A stretch of DNA of 64,000 nt from Ligilactobacillus salitolerans (GTDB lineage: Bacteria; Bacillota; Bacilli; Lactobacillales; Lactobacillaceae): assembly GCF_003864415.1 (NCBI RefSeq), contig NZ_BFFP01000008.1, forward strand, positions 1-64,000, in the 5' to 3' direction. Below, piece by piece: positions 52,447-61,586 of this stretch; positions within the stretch are counted from its first letter, which is position 1, and every line of letters starts with the position of its first letter. The notes under the pieces were generated by a model. It was given only the letters and a program-made list of their open reading frames with translations. It was not told the DNA's origin and did no database searches. A program made the translations under genes and the position numbers.

Positions 52447-54580
52447 GTTTCTGTACCCTTAAAGATTTAACAATGGTAAAACTAATTTTAGCAACGTCTA
52501 CATCGTAGGGGGTTTCTGTACCCTTAAAGATTTAACAATGGTAAAACCTTTAGCTTGCTCCGGAGTTAATTGTTCTCGTTTCTGTACCCTTAAAGATTTA
52601 ACAATGGTAAAACATCCTCTCTTTCGTCCCAGTCGTAATCGTAGTTTCTGTACCCTTAAAGATTTAACAATGGTAAAACGCATTTCGCTGATACTGACAG
52701 CGACAGCTTGTTTCTGTACCCTTAAAGATTTAACAATGGTAAAACACTAAATCACGCAATCTTCTAGCAATCGCAGTTTCTGTACCCTTAAAGATTTAAC
52801 AATGGTAAAACCCTGATATTGAAACATCTAGCGTTATTGTAAAGTTTCTGTACCCTTAAAGATTTAACAATGGTAAAACATTACGAAAACAAACAGGGGC
52901 AGAAAGTATGTTTCTGTACCCTTAAAGATTTAACAATGGTAAAACCAACCACCGACAACAAGACGTCTCCAATCAGTTTCTGTACCCTTAAAGATTTAAC
53001 AATGGTAAAACTGAACCACACACTTCTCAATGTCATAAGGTTGTTTCTGTACCCTTAAAGATTTAACAATGGTAAAACCGGTAAGCAGAAGGCTAACACT
53101 CTGCTTACGTTTCTGTACCCTTAAAGATTTAACAATGGTAAAACAATGCGATCATTTTTTTGTACCATGATTGGGTTTCTGTACCCTTAAAGATTTAACA
53201 ATGGTAAAACTCTGAAAACAAATGATGTGCCTGTTGTAGTGTTTCTGTACCCTTAAAGATTTAACAATGGTAAAACTTAAGTGTCTGTAAAATATTATGC
53301 AAGTATGTTTCTGTACCCTTAAAGATTTAACAATGGTAAAACTATTTCTGGACTTGGAAAAGTTAGAGATCCGTTTCTGTACCCTTAAAGATTTAACAAT
53401 GGTAAAACCGATTGTAGATGAGCCTACGATTGACCCGCGTTTCTGTACCCTTAAAGATTTAACAATGGTAAAACTGACAACCTAAACATGTATGCCAAAA
53501 CAGAGTTTCTGTACCCTTAAAGATTTAACAATGGTAAAACGGCAGAGGTTGCCATGCGTTGTTTGAATAGGTTTCTGTACCCTTAAAGATTTAACAATGG
53601 TAAAACCGAGGTAACTAGGAACATTGCTCAAATGCAGTTTCTGTACCCTTAAAGATTTAACAATGGTAAAACTGACACTGGCTTTTTTCTTCATCCACAT
53701 GTGTTTCTGTACCCTTAAAGATTTAACAATGGTAAAACCACTGATGGAGTCTTGTTAGTTGATGGTGAGTTTCTGTACCCTTAAAGATTTAACAATGGTA
53801 AAACTTCGATAAGCATACTGGTCGAGCTATGGGTGTTTCTGTACCCTTAAAGATTTAACAATGGTAAAACTGGATGAGTATGAGATAACTTATTGGTGCG
53901 GTTTCTGTACCCTTAAAGATTTAACAATGGTAAAACTTGTCAACAATGCCGGTTAAATGCTTAATAGTTTCTGTACCCTTAAAGATTTAACAATGGTAAA
54001 ACAAAGTATCTGGTAATCATGAATCAACTCAAGTTTCTGTACCCTTAAAGATTTAACAATGGTAAAACACAACAAGAAGTTTAGAGATTGGGCTAACAGT
54101 TTCTGTACCCTTAAAGATTTAACAATGGTAAAACCCTGCGATCCTGGATGCATCTCGGGCTTCTGTTTCTGTACCCTTAAAGATTTAACAATGGTAAAAC
54201 TTGCTCTCGATGTAGACGATGGATCCTGTGGTTTCTGTACCCTTAAAGATTTAACAATGGTAAAACTTGCCAATGATACTCAAGAAAATGTAGTCCGTTT
54301 CTGTACCCTTAAAGATTTAACAATGGTAAAACATATTGTTGGCGAATGTTAGCTTATAACTTGTTTCTGTACCCTTAAAGATTTAACAATGGTAAAACCA
54401 AACAAGCCTTGTTCCTGCAAACCTGTTTGTTTCTGTACCCTTAAAGATTTAACAATGGTAAAACACTTAGTGAACGTTGGTGTTTCATAAACGTGTTTCT
54501 GTACTCTTAAAGATTTAACAATGGCAAAACAACAATATGCCTTTGCAGATCACTGGTATTGTTTCTGTACCCTTAAAGAC
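52447..54580 (+). CRISPR. CRISPR array: 32 full 36-bp repeats plus a truncated one, 32 spacers
   Basis: Repeat begins GTTTCTGTACCCTTAAAG and ends AACAATGGTAAAAC (36 bp). First repeat 52447-52482; repeats follow every 65-68 bp (usually 66). Spacers are 30 nt except spacer 1 (29), 6 (32) and 9 (31). Repeats 1-31 look identical; repeat 32 (54495-54530) has two changes (ACTCTT, GGCAAAAC) and a 19-bp truncated repeat stands at 54561-54579, marking the old, leader-distal end. No duplicate spacers were seen, and none was noticed to match this window. Orientation agrees with the tracrRNA and leader. Confidence 0.98.
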
Positions 54581-54620
54581 AAAAAGAAGTAGCTCACTAT
54601 TAGCAGGCTACTTCTTTTTT
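54581..54620. terminator. Bidirectional terminator at the array end
   Basis: Stem AAAAAGAAGTAGC / GCTACTTCTTTTT with T-runs in both directions. Ends pre-crRNA transcription and the convergent YisL-like gene. Confidence 0.88.
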
Positions 54621-54624
54621 GTCC

Positions 54625-54972
54625 CTACCTCACCGGGTATCCCCCGCTCAACCACAGTCCAATGACTCCAACAACAACGACCAGTCCGATGGTAACCCAC
54701 AAAAAGCCAGCGGTCAGTTCATTGCGCTTCTTTTTGCTGAAGGCTATTTCGATCCAGCCAATTGCCATCAATGCCAAAAAGATCTTAATTGCAGTTAGCC
54801 ATGGATTTTCACTCCAAGCATACTTGGCGATAAAGCCCCCACTCACGATCAAAAACAAGTAACAGAACCTTGCGACCATGACCGACACCTTCGCTGTACC
54901 TGGTGCACCAAATAAACCAATCACTACTGCCAACAATAAAACGATTCCAAAAACCAGATGAACCCATGCCAT
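54625..54972 (-). CDS. YisL-family (DUF1516) membrane protein
   Basis: 115 aa from ATG 54972 (MAWVHLVFG), nine bases after CGAGGAG; upstream ATGs are in or before the site. Four hydrophobic helices, with the family pattern WVHL at the N-terminus and FLALMAIGWIEI in the middle. Conserved in Firmicutes with no established function. First native-looking gene after the CRISPR locus. Confidence 0.82.
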   Translation of the reverse strand: MAWVHLVFGIVLLLAVVIGLFGAPGTAKVSVMVARFCYLFLIVSGGFIAKYAWSENPWLTAIKIFLALMAIGWIEIAFSKKKRNELTAGFLWVTIGLVVVVGVIGLWLSGGYPVR

Positions 54973-55093
54973 ACTTGTCATCTCCTCGTATTCGAATTCA
55001 CCCATTATTATACACTCTACCTGAAGTTAAGCAGCACACCTTTGCCTTAGTCCATCAAAAGAGGCCCTCCGAGTCCGGAAAGCCTCATCCATT

Positions 55094-56971
55094 CTATTCC
55101 AATGTCAGTGTTCCATGGTATAAGTCATAATACATCCCATGCTTTTCCAATAACTCTTCATGGTTGCCAGCCTCAATGATCCGACCATCGTCAATCACTA
55201 AGATCAAATCTGAGTTGAAAATCGTCGATAAACGGTGCGCGATTGCAAATGAAGTCCGTCCCTTCATCAGATTCTCCAACCCTGTCTGGATCTGACGTTC
55301 CGTTTGCGTGTCAATGTTAGATGTTGCTTCATCCAAAATCAGGACCGGCGGGTCTGCTACCGCTGCTCTGGCGATTGCCAGTAGCTGCTGCTGGCCTTGT
55401 GAAAGATCCGAGCCGTTACCGTCAATTTGTGTCTGAAATCCTTCCGGCAGCTGTGCGATAAACGGTGTCGCTTGAGCCAAGTCTGCTGCCTGTTTGATTT
55501 CCTCTTCACCGGCTTCTAAGCGGCCGTAACGGATGTTATCCGCAACTGTCCCTGTGAAAAGGTGCGTATCTTGCAGGATCAATCCCAGAGAAGTGCGCAA
55601 ATCATCTTTTTTGATCGTTTGAATATCGATCCCATCGTAGGTGATCTTGCCGCGCTTAATGTCATAAAATCTGTTCAAAACATTGATGATCGTCGTTTTA
55701 CCCGCGCCGGTCGGCCCCACCAAGGCCACCTTTTGTCCAGCCTGCACATCAAAAGTGATATCATGCAAAACATCACTACTGCCATAGGCAAAATCCACGT
55801 GGTCAAACGAAACATTACCAGCCAGCAAGGTCAATTGGTCCTCACCGTTTGCTTGCGGTGCTTTCCAGGCCCATTTGCCAGTATAATCTTTTGTCTCAGT
55901 CAGGTTGCCGCTAGCATCCTCTGCGACATTAACTAAGGTCACAGTTCCCGGATCCTCTTCTTCTTGTTGATCCAGCAGCTCGAAGATCCGTCTGGTCCCA
56001 GCCATTCCTTGGATCACAAAGTTCAATTGCTGCGACACAGCTGCAATTGGCTGACTGAAAGAACGGCTGAGCTGCAGAAAGGCGGCGATCGTGCCTAAGG
56101 TTAAAACTGATGAGCCATTCAAAGCCAAAGTCCCCCCGATGATCGCCACTAAGACGTAGAGGAAGTTTCCAACATTACCCATGATTGGAAAGACGGAGGT
56201 CGAGTAAATATTGGCTTTCGCCGCAGCATCCTGCCACTCGTCGTTATCGGCGTCAAATTCTTTTTGGGCTGCCGGTTCGTGCGAGAAGACCTTGATCACT
56301 TTCAGACCGCTCAGCATCTCTTCCACGAACCCATCGATTTGACCAATCGCCGTCTGCTGTTTTTGATAGTACAAACGGCTGCGATAAATCAGGAAACGGA
56401 CAATGAAGAGTCCGATCACGAAAATCGCCACTGAGATCAAGGACAGCTGCCAGCTAAGCACAAACATCATAGTTAGCGAAAACAGGAAACTCAAAACAGA
56501 ATTGATCAGCTGCGGAAAAGACTGCATGATCATTTGCATCAGGGTATCGATATCATTGGTATAGGTACTCATTAAAATCCCGGTATTCGAATGGTCAAAG
56601 TACTGCTGGGGCAGCTTTTGCATCTTGACAAACATTTCATCGCGCAGACTTTTCTGGACTCGCTGCCCTGTGGCTGCCATGATCTGCGAGTAGGTCAGTG
56701 AGGCCAGGACCCCCAGCAAGAAGATCGAACCCATCAAAAGAAGCGCTCTGATCAGCGGGCCAAAATCCGGCTGACTTTTACCGACTAGCGGCAGGACGTA
56801 ACGGTCGATCAAAAACTGCAGGAAATAGGAGCCAAGCACCGTCGCCAAACAGCTGACAATGATTGCAAAGATCGCCGTGCTCAAGCGGATCCCGTACTGG
56901 CGAAACATCATCTTTAAGAGCCGGTTGAGTGTCGGCCAATCGACAGCGCTTTTTTCATCCTTGGCTTTCAT
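55094..56971 (-). CDS. ABC exporter, half-transporter with canonical ATPase site
   Basis: 625 aa: six-helix type 1 exporter domain, then an NBD with Walker A GPTGAGKTT, signature LSQGQQQL (variant Q for G), Walker B VLILDEATSNID and switch H in AIAHRLST. An insertion of about 45 residues precedes the NBD (EDASGNLTETKDYTGKWAWK). Overlaps its partner's stop by four bases (ATGA), so the two form a heterodimer of the LmrCD/BmrCD/TM287-288 type; multidrug or lipid export is likely. Confidence 0.93.
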   Translation of the reverse strand: MKAKDEKSAVDWPTLNRLLKMMFRQYGIRLSTAIFAIIVSCLATVLGSYFLQFLIDRYVLPLVGKSQPDFGPLIRALLLMGSIFLLGVLASLTYSQIMAATGQRVQKSLRDEMFVKMQKLPQQYFDHSNTGILMSTYTNDIDTLMQMIMQSFPQLINSVLSFLFSLTMMFVLSWQLSLISVAIFVIGLFIVRFLIYRSRLYYQKQQTAIGQIDGFVEEMLSGLKVIKVFSHEPAAQKEFDADNDEWQDAAAKANIYSTSVFPIMGNVGNFLYVLVAIIGGTLALNGSSVLTLGTIAAFLQLSRSFSQPIAAVSQQLNFVIQGMAGTRRIFELLDQQEEEDPGTVTLVNVAEDASGNLTETKDYTGKWAWKAPQANGEDQLTLLAGNVSFDHVDFAYGSSDVLHDITFDVQAGQKVALVGPTGAGKTTIINVLNRFYDIKRGKITYDGIDIQTIKKDDLRTSLGLILQDTHLFTGTVADNIRYGRLEAGEEEIKQAADLAQATPFIAQLPEGFQTQIDGNGSDLSQGQQQLLAIARAAVADPPVLILDEATSNIDTQTERQIQTGLENLMKGRTSFAIAHRLSTIFNSDLILVIDDGRIIEAGNHEELLEKHGMYYDLYHGTLTLE

Positions 56972-58704
56972 GTCTCCACCCCCCGTTCACTGCGTTTCTG
57001 CGAGAGTGCCATTTGACGGTAGTGTTCATTATGCTTCATTAATTCTTCGTGCGTGCCGCTGCCGCTGATCCGTCCGTCTTTCATGACGACGATCAAATCC
57101 GCATCGGCGATCGATGCCACTCGCTGCGAAATAATAATTTTAGTCGTCTGCGGGATCTGGTCGCGCAATGCTTGCCTGATCTTGGCATCAGTATTAGCAT
57201 CTACTGCACTAGTCGAGTCATCCATGATCAAGACCTGCGGTGATTTCAGCAGGGAGCGTGCGATACTTAGACGCTGCCGTTGTCCGCCCGAGATGCTGGT
57301 CCCATTTTGCCCCAGCAGCGTATCATATTTGTCAGGCAGACTCTGGACAAAATCATCAATTTGCGCGAGTGAAGCCGCATGCCGCAGGTCCTGTTCCGTG
57401 GCATTTTCGTTACCCCACAGCAGGTTTTCTTTGATCGTGCCCGAAAACAGTACGCTCGATTGCAGGACCAGTGAAACATTGTCACGCAAAACCTTTAGCT
57501 CGTAGTCCTTCACGTTGCGACCCGCCAGCAAGACTTGCCCTGCCGTCGCATCGTACAAACGCGGCAGCAGCTCCACCAGCGTGGATTTGCCAGAACCGGT
57601 ATTGCCGATGATCCCCACCAACTGCCCGCTTTTGATATGGAGGTTGATCTCATGGAGCTGTTCGCGCTGCGAATCAGTGTCATAGCTGAAACTGACATTT
57701 TCAAAGTCGATCTGTCCGTTGTCGACTGTGGTTGCCGGTTGATTTTTTTCTGTGATCGTTGATTTTTCGTTCAGTGTTTCAGCCAGTCGTTCCGACGAAG
57801 TCTGCGCGATCGTGATCTGGTTAAAAATCATCGATAACATCATCAGACTAAACAAGATCTGCATCCCGTAAGCCGTCAGACTAACTAATTCACCGGTCTC
57901 CATCGAGCCGGACACAATCAATTTGGCACCAAACCAAAAGAGCGCCAGCAGCATCAAGTTGCTGACCAGCTGCATTAAGGGCTGGTTAAGTGCCATTAAC
58001 CGTTGCGCCCAGGAATAGTTATGGTAGATCTGTTGCGAGACATGGGTAAATTTTTTCTGTTCCAGCCCTTGTCTGACATAGGACTTAACAACTTTAATGC
58101 CATGAATATTCTCGCTTAAAATATTGTTTAACCAATCGTAAGCCCGAAAAACCTTGCGAAAGAGCGGGTGGGCGGCGCGGATGATCAGCCACAATCCGAC
58201 AGCTAAAAGCGGGATCGCAACCACGAAGATCAGCGCCATTTGCGCATTGACCGCAAAAGCCAGCACGATCGAAAAAATCATCATGGCTGGAGCCCGGAAG
58301 CCGCCGCGGATCAGCTGCTGGTAAGCATTTTGCAGGTTGGTAATATCTGTGGTCAGCCGTGTCACTAAACTGGCATCAGAAAAATGGTCGATATTTGCAA
58401 AGGAAAATTTCTGAATATGCGCATAGAGATCATGCCGGATATTGTGAGCGACCCCCACCGCTGCAATACTGGATAAACGGCTCGCGCCAGCCCCGCAAAC
58501 CAAGGAGATCACCGCAATTAGCAGCAAGATCCCTCCAGTCTGGTAAATTACCGCCAGATTGCGCGCCGTGATCCCGTCATCGATGATCCGTGCCATCAAA
58601 AATGGGATGATCGTCTCGCAGGCTGATTCGATGATCACCATCAATGCCGACAAGATCGAGGCTGTTTTATATTTTCTGACTGACCGGGCAAGGACCTTGA
58701 TCAT
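56968..58704 (-). CDS. ABC exporter, half-transporter with degenerate catalytic site
   Basis: 578 aa: six helices and an NBD with Walker A GNTGSGKST and signature ISGGQRQR, but Walker B ends LIMDDSTSAVD (Asp instead of the catalytic Glu) and the switch position is IISQRVAS (Gln for His). Such asymmetry is typical of heterodimeric exporters, where this subunit supplies the non-hydrolysing site. Translated first and coupled to the 625-aa partner. Confidence 0.93.
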   Translation of the reverse strand: MIKVLARSVRKYKTASILSALMVIIESACETIIPFLMARIIDDGITARNLAVIYQTGGILLLIAVISLVCGAGASRLSSIAAVGVAHNIRHDLYAHIQKFSFANIDHFSDASLVTRLTTDITNLQNAYQQLIRGGFRAPAMMIFSIVLAFAVNAQMALIFVVAIPLLAVGLWLIIRAAHPLFRKVFRAYDWLNNILSENIHGIKVVKSYVRQGLEQKKFTHVSQQIYHNYSWAQRLMALNQPLMQLVSNLMLLALFWFGAKLIVSGSMETGELVSLTAYGMQILFSLMMLSMIFNQITIAQTSSERLAETLNEKSTITEKNQPATTVDNGQIDFENVSFSYDTDSQREQLHEINLHIKSGQLVGIIGNTGSGKSTLVELLPRLYDATAGQVLLAGRNVKDYELKVLRDNVSLVLQSSVLFSGTIKENLLWGNENATEQDLRHAASLAQIDDFVQSLPDKYDTLLGQNGTSISGGQRQRLSIARSLLKSPQVLIMDDSTSAVDANTDAKIRQALRDQIPQTTKIIISQRVASIADADLIVVMKDGRISGSGTHEELMKHNEHYRQMALSQKRSERGVET

Positions 58705-58838
58705 GGAACTTCACCACCCTCCTGAATTTAGCAATTACACAATATTATCATATACACTTTTGGTAGGGTTTTCTAATAATTTGCATTAAAAAAGTTGAGG
58801 TTCAGGCTCTGTGAAGCTGGGACTCGTTAGGCCTCAGT

Positions 58839-58997
58839 CTTGGACCTTGATCCGTTAAAGTTTAGTCCAAGATTACACATCTTGGACCTTAGTTCGCTGA
58901 AGTTTGGTCCAAGCTTACACGTCTTGGACCTTAATTCGTCAAAGTTTAGTCCAAGACCACTCTTCTTGGACCAAAGTTCGTCGAAGTTTAGTCCAAG
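58839..58997. repeat. Tandem hairpin array, 4 units, exact 42-bp period (array C)
   Basis: Units start at 58839, 58881, 58923 and 58965. Each is 33 bp, begins CTTGGACC and ends with GTCCAAG preceded by TTTA or TTTG; about 9 bp separate them. The same unit, number and period occur in array A at 5096-5254. It lies 24 bp beyond the rlmH stop and upstream of the ABC exporter operon. Centres vary while the arms are conserved. Confidence 0.9.
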
Positions 58998-59020
58998 CCG
59001 TAATTTCAGTCGCGATTTCA

Positions 59021-59500
59021 TCATTTATGGTAAGGACTGCCCGCGTTGATCATGTAGGCGCGGTAAACCTGCTCGGTCAAAACTAAGCGCATCAGCTGAT
59101 GCGGCAAAGTGAAGCGGCCAAATGAGATCTGAACATCAGAACGTTTCATGACAGCCGGGCTTAACCCCAAGGATCCCCCGATCACAAAGGTAATGTCGCT
59201 GTGACCATAAGTCGTTAAACGATCAAGTTCTTTAGCGAATTCCTCCGAACTGCGCTCCTTGCCCTCGATTGCCAGTGCGTACACATATTCACGTTCCTTA
59301 ATCTTGGCTAAGATCCGCTCACCCTCGCGCTCTTTCACGCCTTCCATTTCTGCGGAACTCAATTTTTCAGGAGCCTTTTCATCAGGAACTTCGACAACTT
59401 GGAACTTACAGAACTTGCTTAAACGCTTAGCGTATTCTGCAATTCCCTGTTTCAAATATTTTTCCTTTAACTTACCCACACCGATTATCTTGATATTCAC
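59021..59500 (-). CDS. rlmH: 23S rRNA (pseudouridine1915-N3)-methyltransferase RlmH
   Basis: 159 aa, the standard length, SPOUT fold. [27 protein letters not shown] opens the protein; SAM-binding knot elements [11 protein letters not shown] and [26 protein letters not shown] end it with the invariant HP-like SPYHK. It methylates position 1915 in helix 69 of 23S rRNA on the 70S ribosome. In Firmicutes it closes the wal region near the origin; htrA and walJ lie upstream here too. Confidence 0.97.
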   Translation of the reverse strand: MNIKIIGVGKLKEKYLKQGIAEYAKRLSKFCKFQVVEVPDEKAPEKLSSAEMEGVKEREGERILAKIKEREYVYALAIEGKERSSEEFAKELDRLTTYGHSDITFVIGGSLGLSPAVMKRSDVQISFGRFTLPHQLMRLVLTEQVYRAYMINAGSPYHK

Positions 59501-59524
59501 ACTAAATCACATCCTAAACACATT

Positions 59525-59851
59525 TTATCCACAAAGTTATCCACAGTTTCCACAGGGTTAATCACAACATCTTGGTACGAACTAATTTTCGTCACTATAT
59601 TTATTGTTTTCCATATTTTCAACTTATCCACAATTATTAACACCTTGGGCTAGTTTCTATATTTTATAATTATACGTCGTAATTGCCTTTACATCAACAA
59701 ATATCAGCTTTAACAAAAGTTAAGAAACTAGCTTTATCCACACCTATCCCCATCCCTGTGCATAACTTGTGCACATATTTTTTCATTTTTTTCTTGGAAA
59801 GCCAGCACTTCATCTTACATATATTCTTTCAATTCTATCAAGTTATTCACA
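59525..59851. promoter_or_regulatory. DnaA-box cluster in the rlmH-htrA spacer
   Basis: Four perfect TTATCCACA boxes at 59525, 59537, 59624 and 59734, one TTATTCACA at 59843, and one reverse-strand TTATGCACA at 59757-59765. All match TTATNCACA. Several near-matches (GTTTCCACA, TTGTGCACA) are interspersed in AT-rich DNA. No dnaA or dnaN is in the window, so it may be a DnaA titration/regulation site rather than oriC. The rest of the 570-bp spacer holds no gene. Confidence 0.75.
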
Positions 59852-60010
59852 GGTCTAGCGCTCTCATTGTTAATAACTTAGGAATCGTCACCGCATCCAT
59901 CATAATTGGTCCAAAGTCAGCTTTTGAAAACAGACACGGCAGCAATCTTTCTCATCTCACTAAAGACGCGCTTTTGTGCTGACCAAACCTGTATTAAAGA
60001 ATTTAAATTA

Positions 60011-60054
60011 AAAATAGGATCAAACGATGCGCTTGGCACACCATCGGATCCTAT
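60011..60054 (-). terminator. htrA terminator
   Basis: Nested stems ATAGGATC/GATCCTAT and CGATG/CATCG; on the reverse strand TTTTTAATTT follows. 16 bp beyond the htrA stop. Confidence 0.8.
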
Positions 60055-60069
60055 CATTACTTGATTAGC

Positions 60070-61413
60070 TTATTCTCCCTCGTTAGAAGCTGAAGAAGTA
60101 TTTGTATCATTGGCCTCAAGGCTTAATTTAGCATTAGTCGTCTTTTCCTTACCGTTATGGTAATACTTGATCTGGACGGTATCCCCGATCTTATGGCTAT
60201 ACAATGCCTCACGTAAGGAGACAATATCGGTGACTTTCTTGTCGCCTAAGCCGACGATCACGTCATATTTACTGATGCCGGTGCCCTTGAGCGGTGAGCC
60301 GGAGTTGACCTTCATCACAACGATCCCGCTAGTTACACTATCCGGCAGCTTGAGCGTGCTCTTGCGGTCGCTAGCCGAAACATAATCCAGATCGATCAAG
60401 GAAATCCCCAGCGCTGGCCGGCTGACCTTGCCGTTTTCAGCTAATTGGTTAACGATCTCGACGACTTCGTTACTTGGGATCGCAAAGCCCATCCCTTCGA
60501 CCGAAGTTCCAGATGAACCATAACTAGAAGAACCAGTGCTTGAAAGTTTCATCGAGTTGATCCCGATGACTTGTCCAGCGATGTTAGTCAGAGGGCCGCC
60601 GGAGTTGCCTGGGTTGATTGCGGCATCCGTTTGGATAACTGTCGCTTGACCTGTTGCGACTCCAGAACTGTTAGTCACGTCGATCGTCCGTTTCTTGGCG
60701 GAAATGATCCCCTGTGTCAGCGAGGTCGCATAGTCTGACCCTAATGGCGAGCCGATCGCCAAGGAAGTCTCGCCGACATTGATCTTGTCTGAATCGCCAA
60801 ACTGGGCAATTTGGGTCACATATTTGGCATTAATTTTCAAAACGGCCAAATCACTGATCGAGTCATGCCCGACAACTTCTGCATTTAACTTGTGTCCGCT
60901 GTTCATCAAAATTTCGACCCGATCGGCACCAGAGATCACATGGTTGTTGGTCACAATATAGGCGGTATTGCCGGATTTCTTGTAGATCACACCCGATCCT
61001 TCACTTGCAGACTCAGAACTCTCATCACTCGAGGAAGAATCCGAGCCTGAATCTGATCCGCCGTAAAGCCCATCGATCGAGCTAGAACTCGTGTCCTTGG
61101 AGTAGGCCTCGACTGAAACGACCGCATTCTTAATTTTCTTAAACGCAGTTTCCGCGTCTGTGGAAACATTGACCTTAACGTTGCTGGTTTTAGTCTTGGC
61201 CTTAGAGTTATCTTTTTCCACCGGCTGATTTTCCTGGTGCTGTTGATATAAGTAACCTCCGCCAACGGCGATCCCGCCGCCGAGAAGACCAGCAACTAGG
61301 GCAATTAGAAATACCTTCCACAACTTCGGCCCGCCGCTGGGTTTTTGCGGTGAACCGTTCCCATTTTCTGGGTCGACTTCTTTATACTCTCCATCGAATT
61401 GCTGCTTATTCAT
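60070..61413 (-). CDS. htrA: Serine protease HtrA (DegP-like)
   Basis: 447 aa from ATG 61413, after AAAGGGGTTTTGAG. One N-terminal membrane anchor (LWKVFLIALVAGLLGGGIAVGGGYLY), a Ser-rich linker, and a trypsin-like domain with catalytic His in VTNNHVIS, Asp in SISDLAVL and Ser in NPGNSGGPL. A C-terminal PDZ domain carries GTGISKYDVIVGLGDK. It degrades misfolded secreted proteins at the outer membrane face under heat or envelope stress. Sits between walJ and rlmH as in other Lactobacillales. Confidence 0.96.
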   Translation of the reverse strand: MNKQQFDGEYKEVDPENGNGSPQKPSGGPKLWKVFLIALVAGLLGGGIAVGGGYLYQQHQENQPVEKDNSKAKTKTSNVKVNVSTDAETAFKKIKNAVVSVEAYSKDTSSSSIDGLYGGSDSGSDSSSSDESSESASEGSGVIYKKSGNTAYIVTNNHVISGADRVEILMNSGHKLNAEVVGHDSISDLAVLKINAKYVTQIAQFGDSDKINVGETSLAIGSPLGSDYATSLTQGIISAKKRTIDVTNSSGVATGQATVIQTDAAINPGNSGGPLTNIAGQVIGINSMKLSSTGSSSYGSSGTSVEGMGFAIPSNEVVEIVNQLAENGKVSRPALGISLIDLDYVSASDRKSTLKLPDSVTSGIVVMKVNSGSPLKGTGISKYDVIVGLGDKKVTDIVSLREALYSHKIGDTVQIKYYHNGKEKTTNAKLSLEANDTNTSSASNEGE

Positions 61414-61542
61414 CTCAAAACCCCTTTCAAAAGACATATTCAGCTTAACTATAATTGAACTAAATGCCTCTTGGTTAATAATACTTAAATATTACCATAA
61501 ATTTTAAAATCTTAAAAAGAACTCAGTTTAATTTGCGAAAAT

Positions 61543-61568
61543 AAAAAAACAGCCGTCAAAACGACTGT
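61543..61568 (-). terminator. walJ terminator
   Basis: Reverse-strand hairpin ACAGTCGT/ACGGCTGT with a TTTTG loop and a run of seven T. Confidence 0.8.
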
Positions 61569-61586
61569 CCAGCTGCCAAATTATTG

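Noticed and set aside
52498-54352. Several open frames of 61-106 codons on both strands repeating FCTLKDLTMVK or FTIVKSLRVQK
   Set aside because: They are translations of the CRISPR repeat itself; the repetition follows the 66-bp repeat-spacer unit and no ribosome binding sites accompany them.
52372-54580. Spacers matching genes in this window (self-targeting)
   Set aside because: No spacer was recognised elsewhere in the window by eye; a proper search was not possible, so no claim is made.
59525-59851. Calling the DnaA-box cluster the chromosomal origin
   Set aside because: dnaA/dnaN are absent from the window and Lactobacillaceae origins flank dnaA; only a DnaA-box cluster is supported.
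59683-59982. 99-codon plus-strand frame in the rlmH-htrA spacer
   Set aside because: Low-complexity hydrophobic translation of AT-rich DnaA-box DNA, no site before the start.
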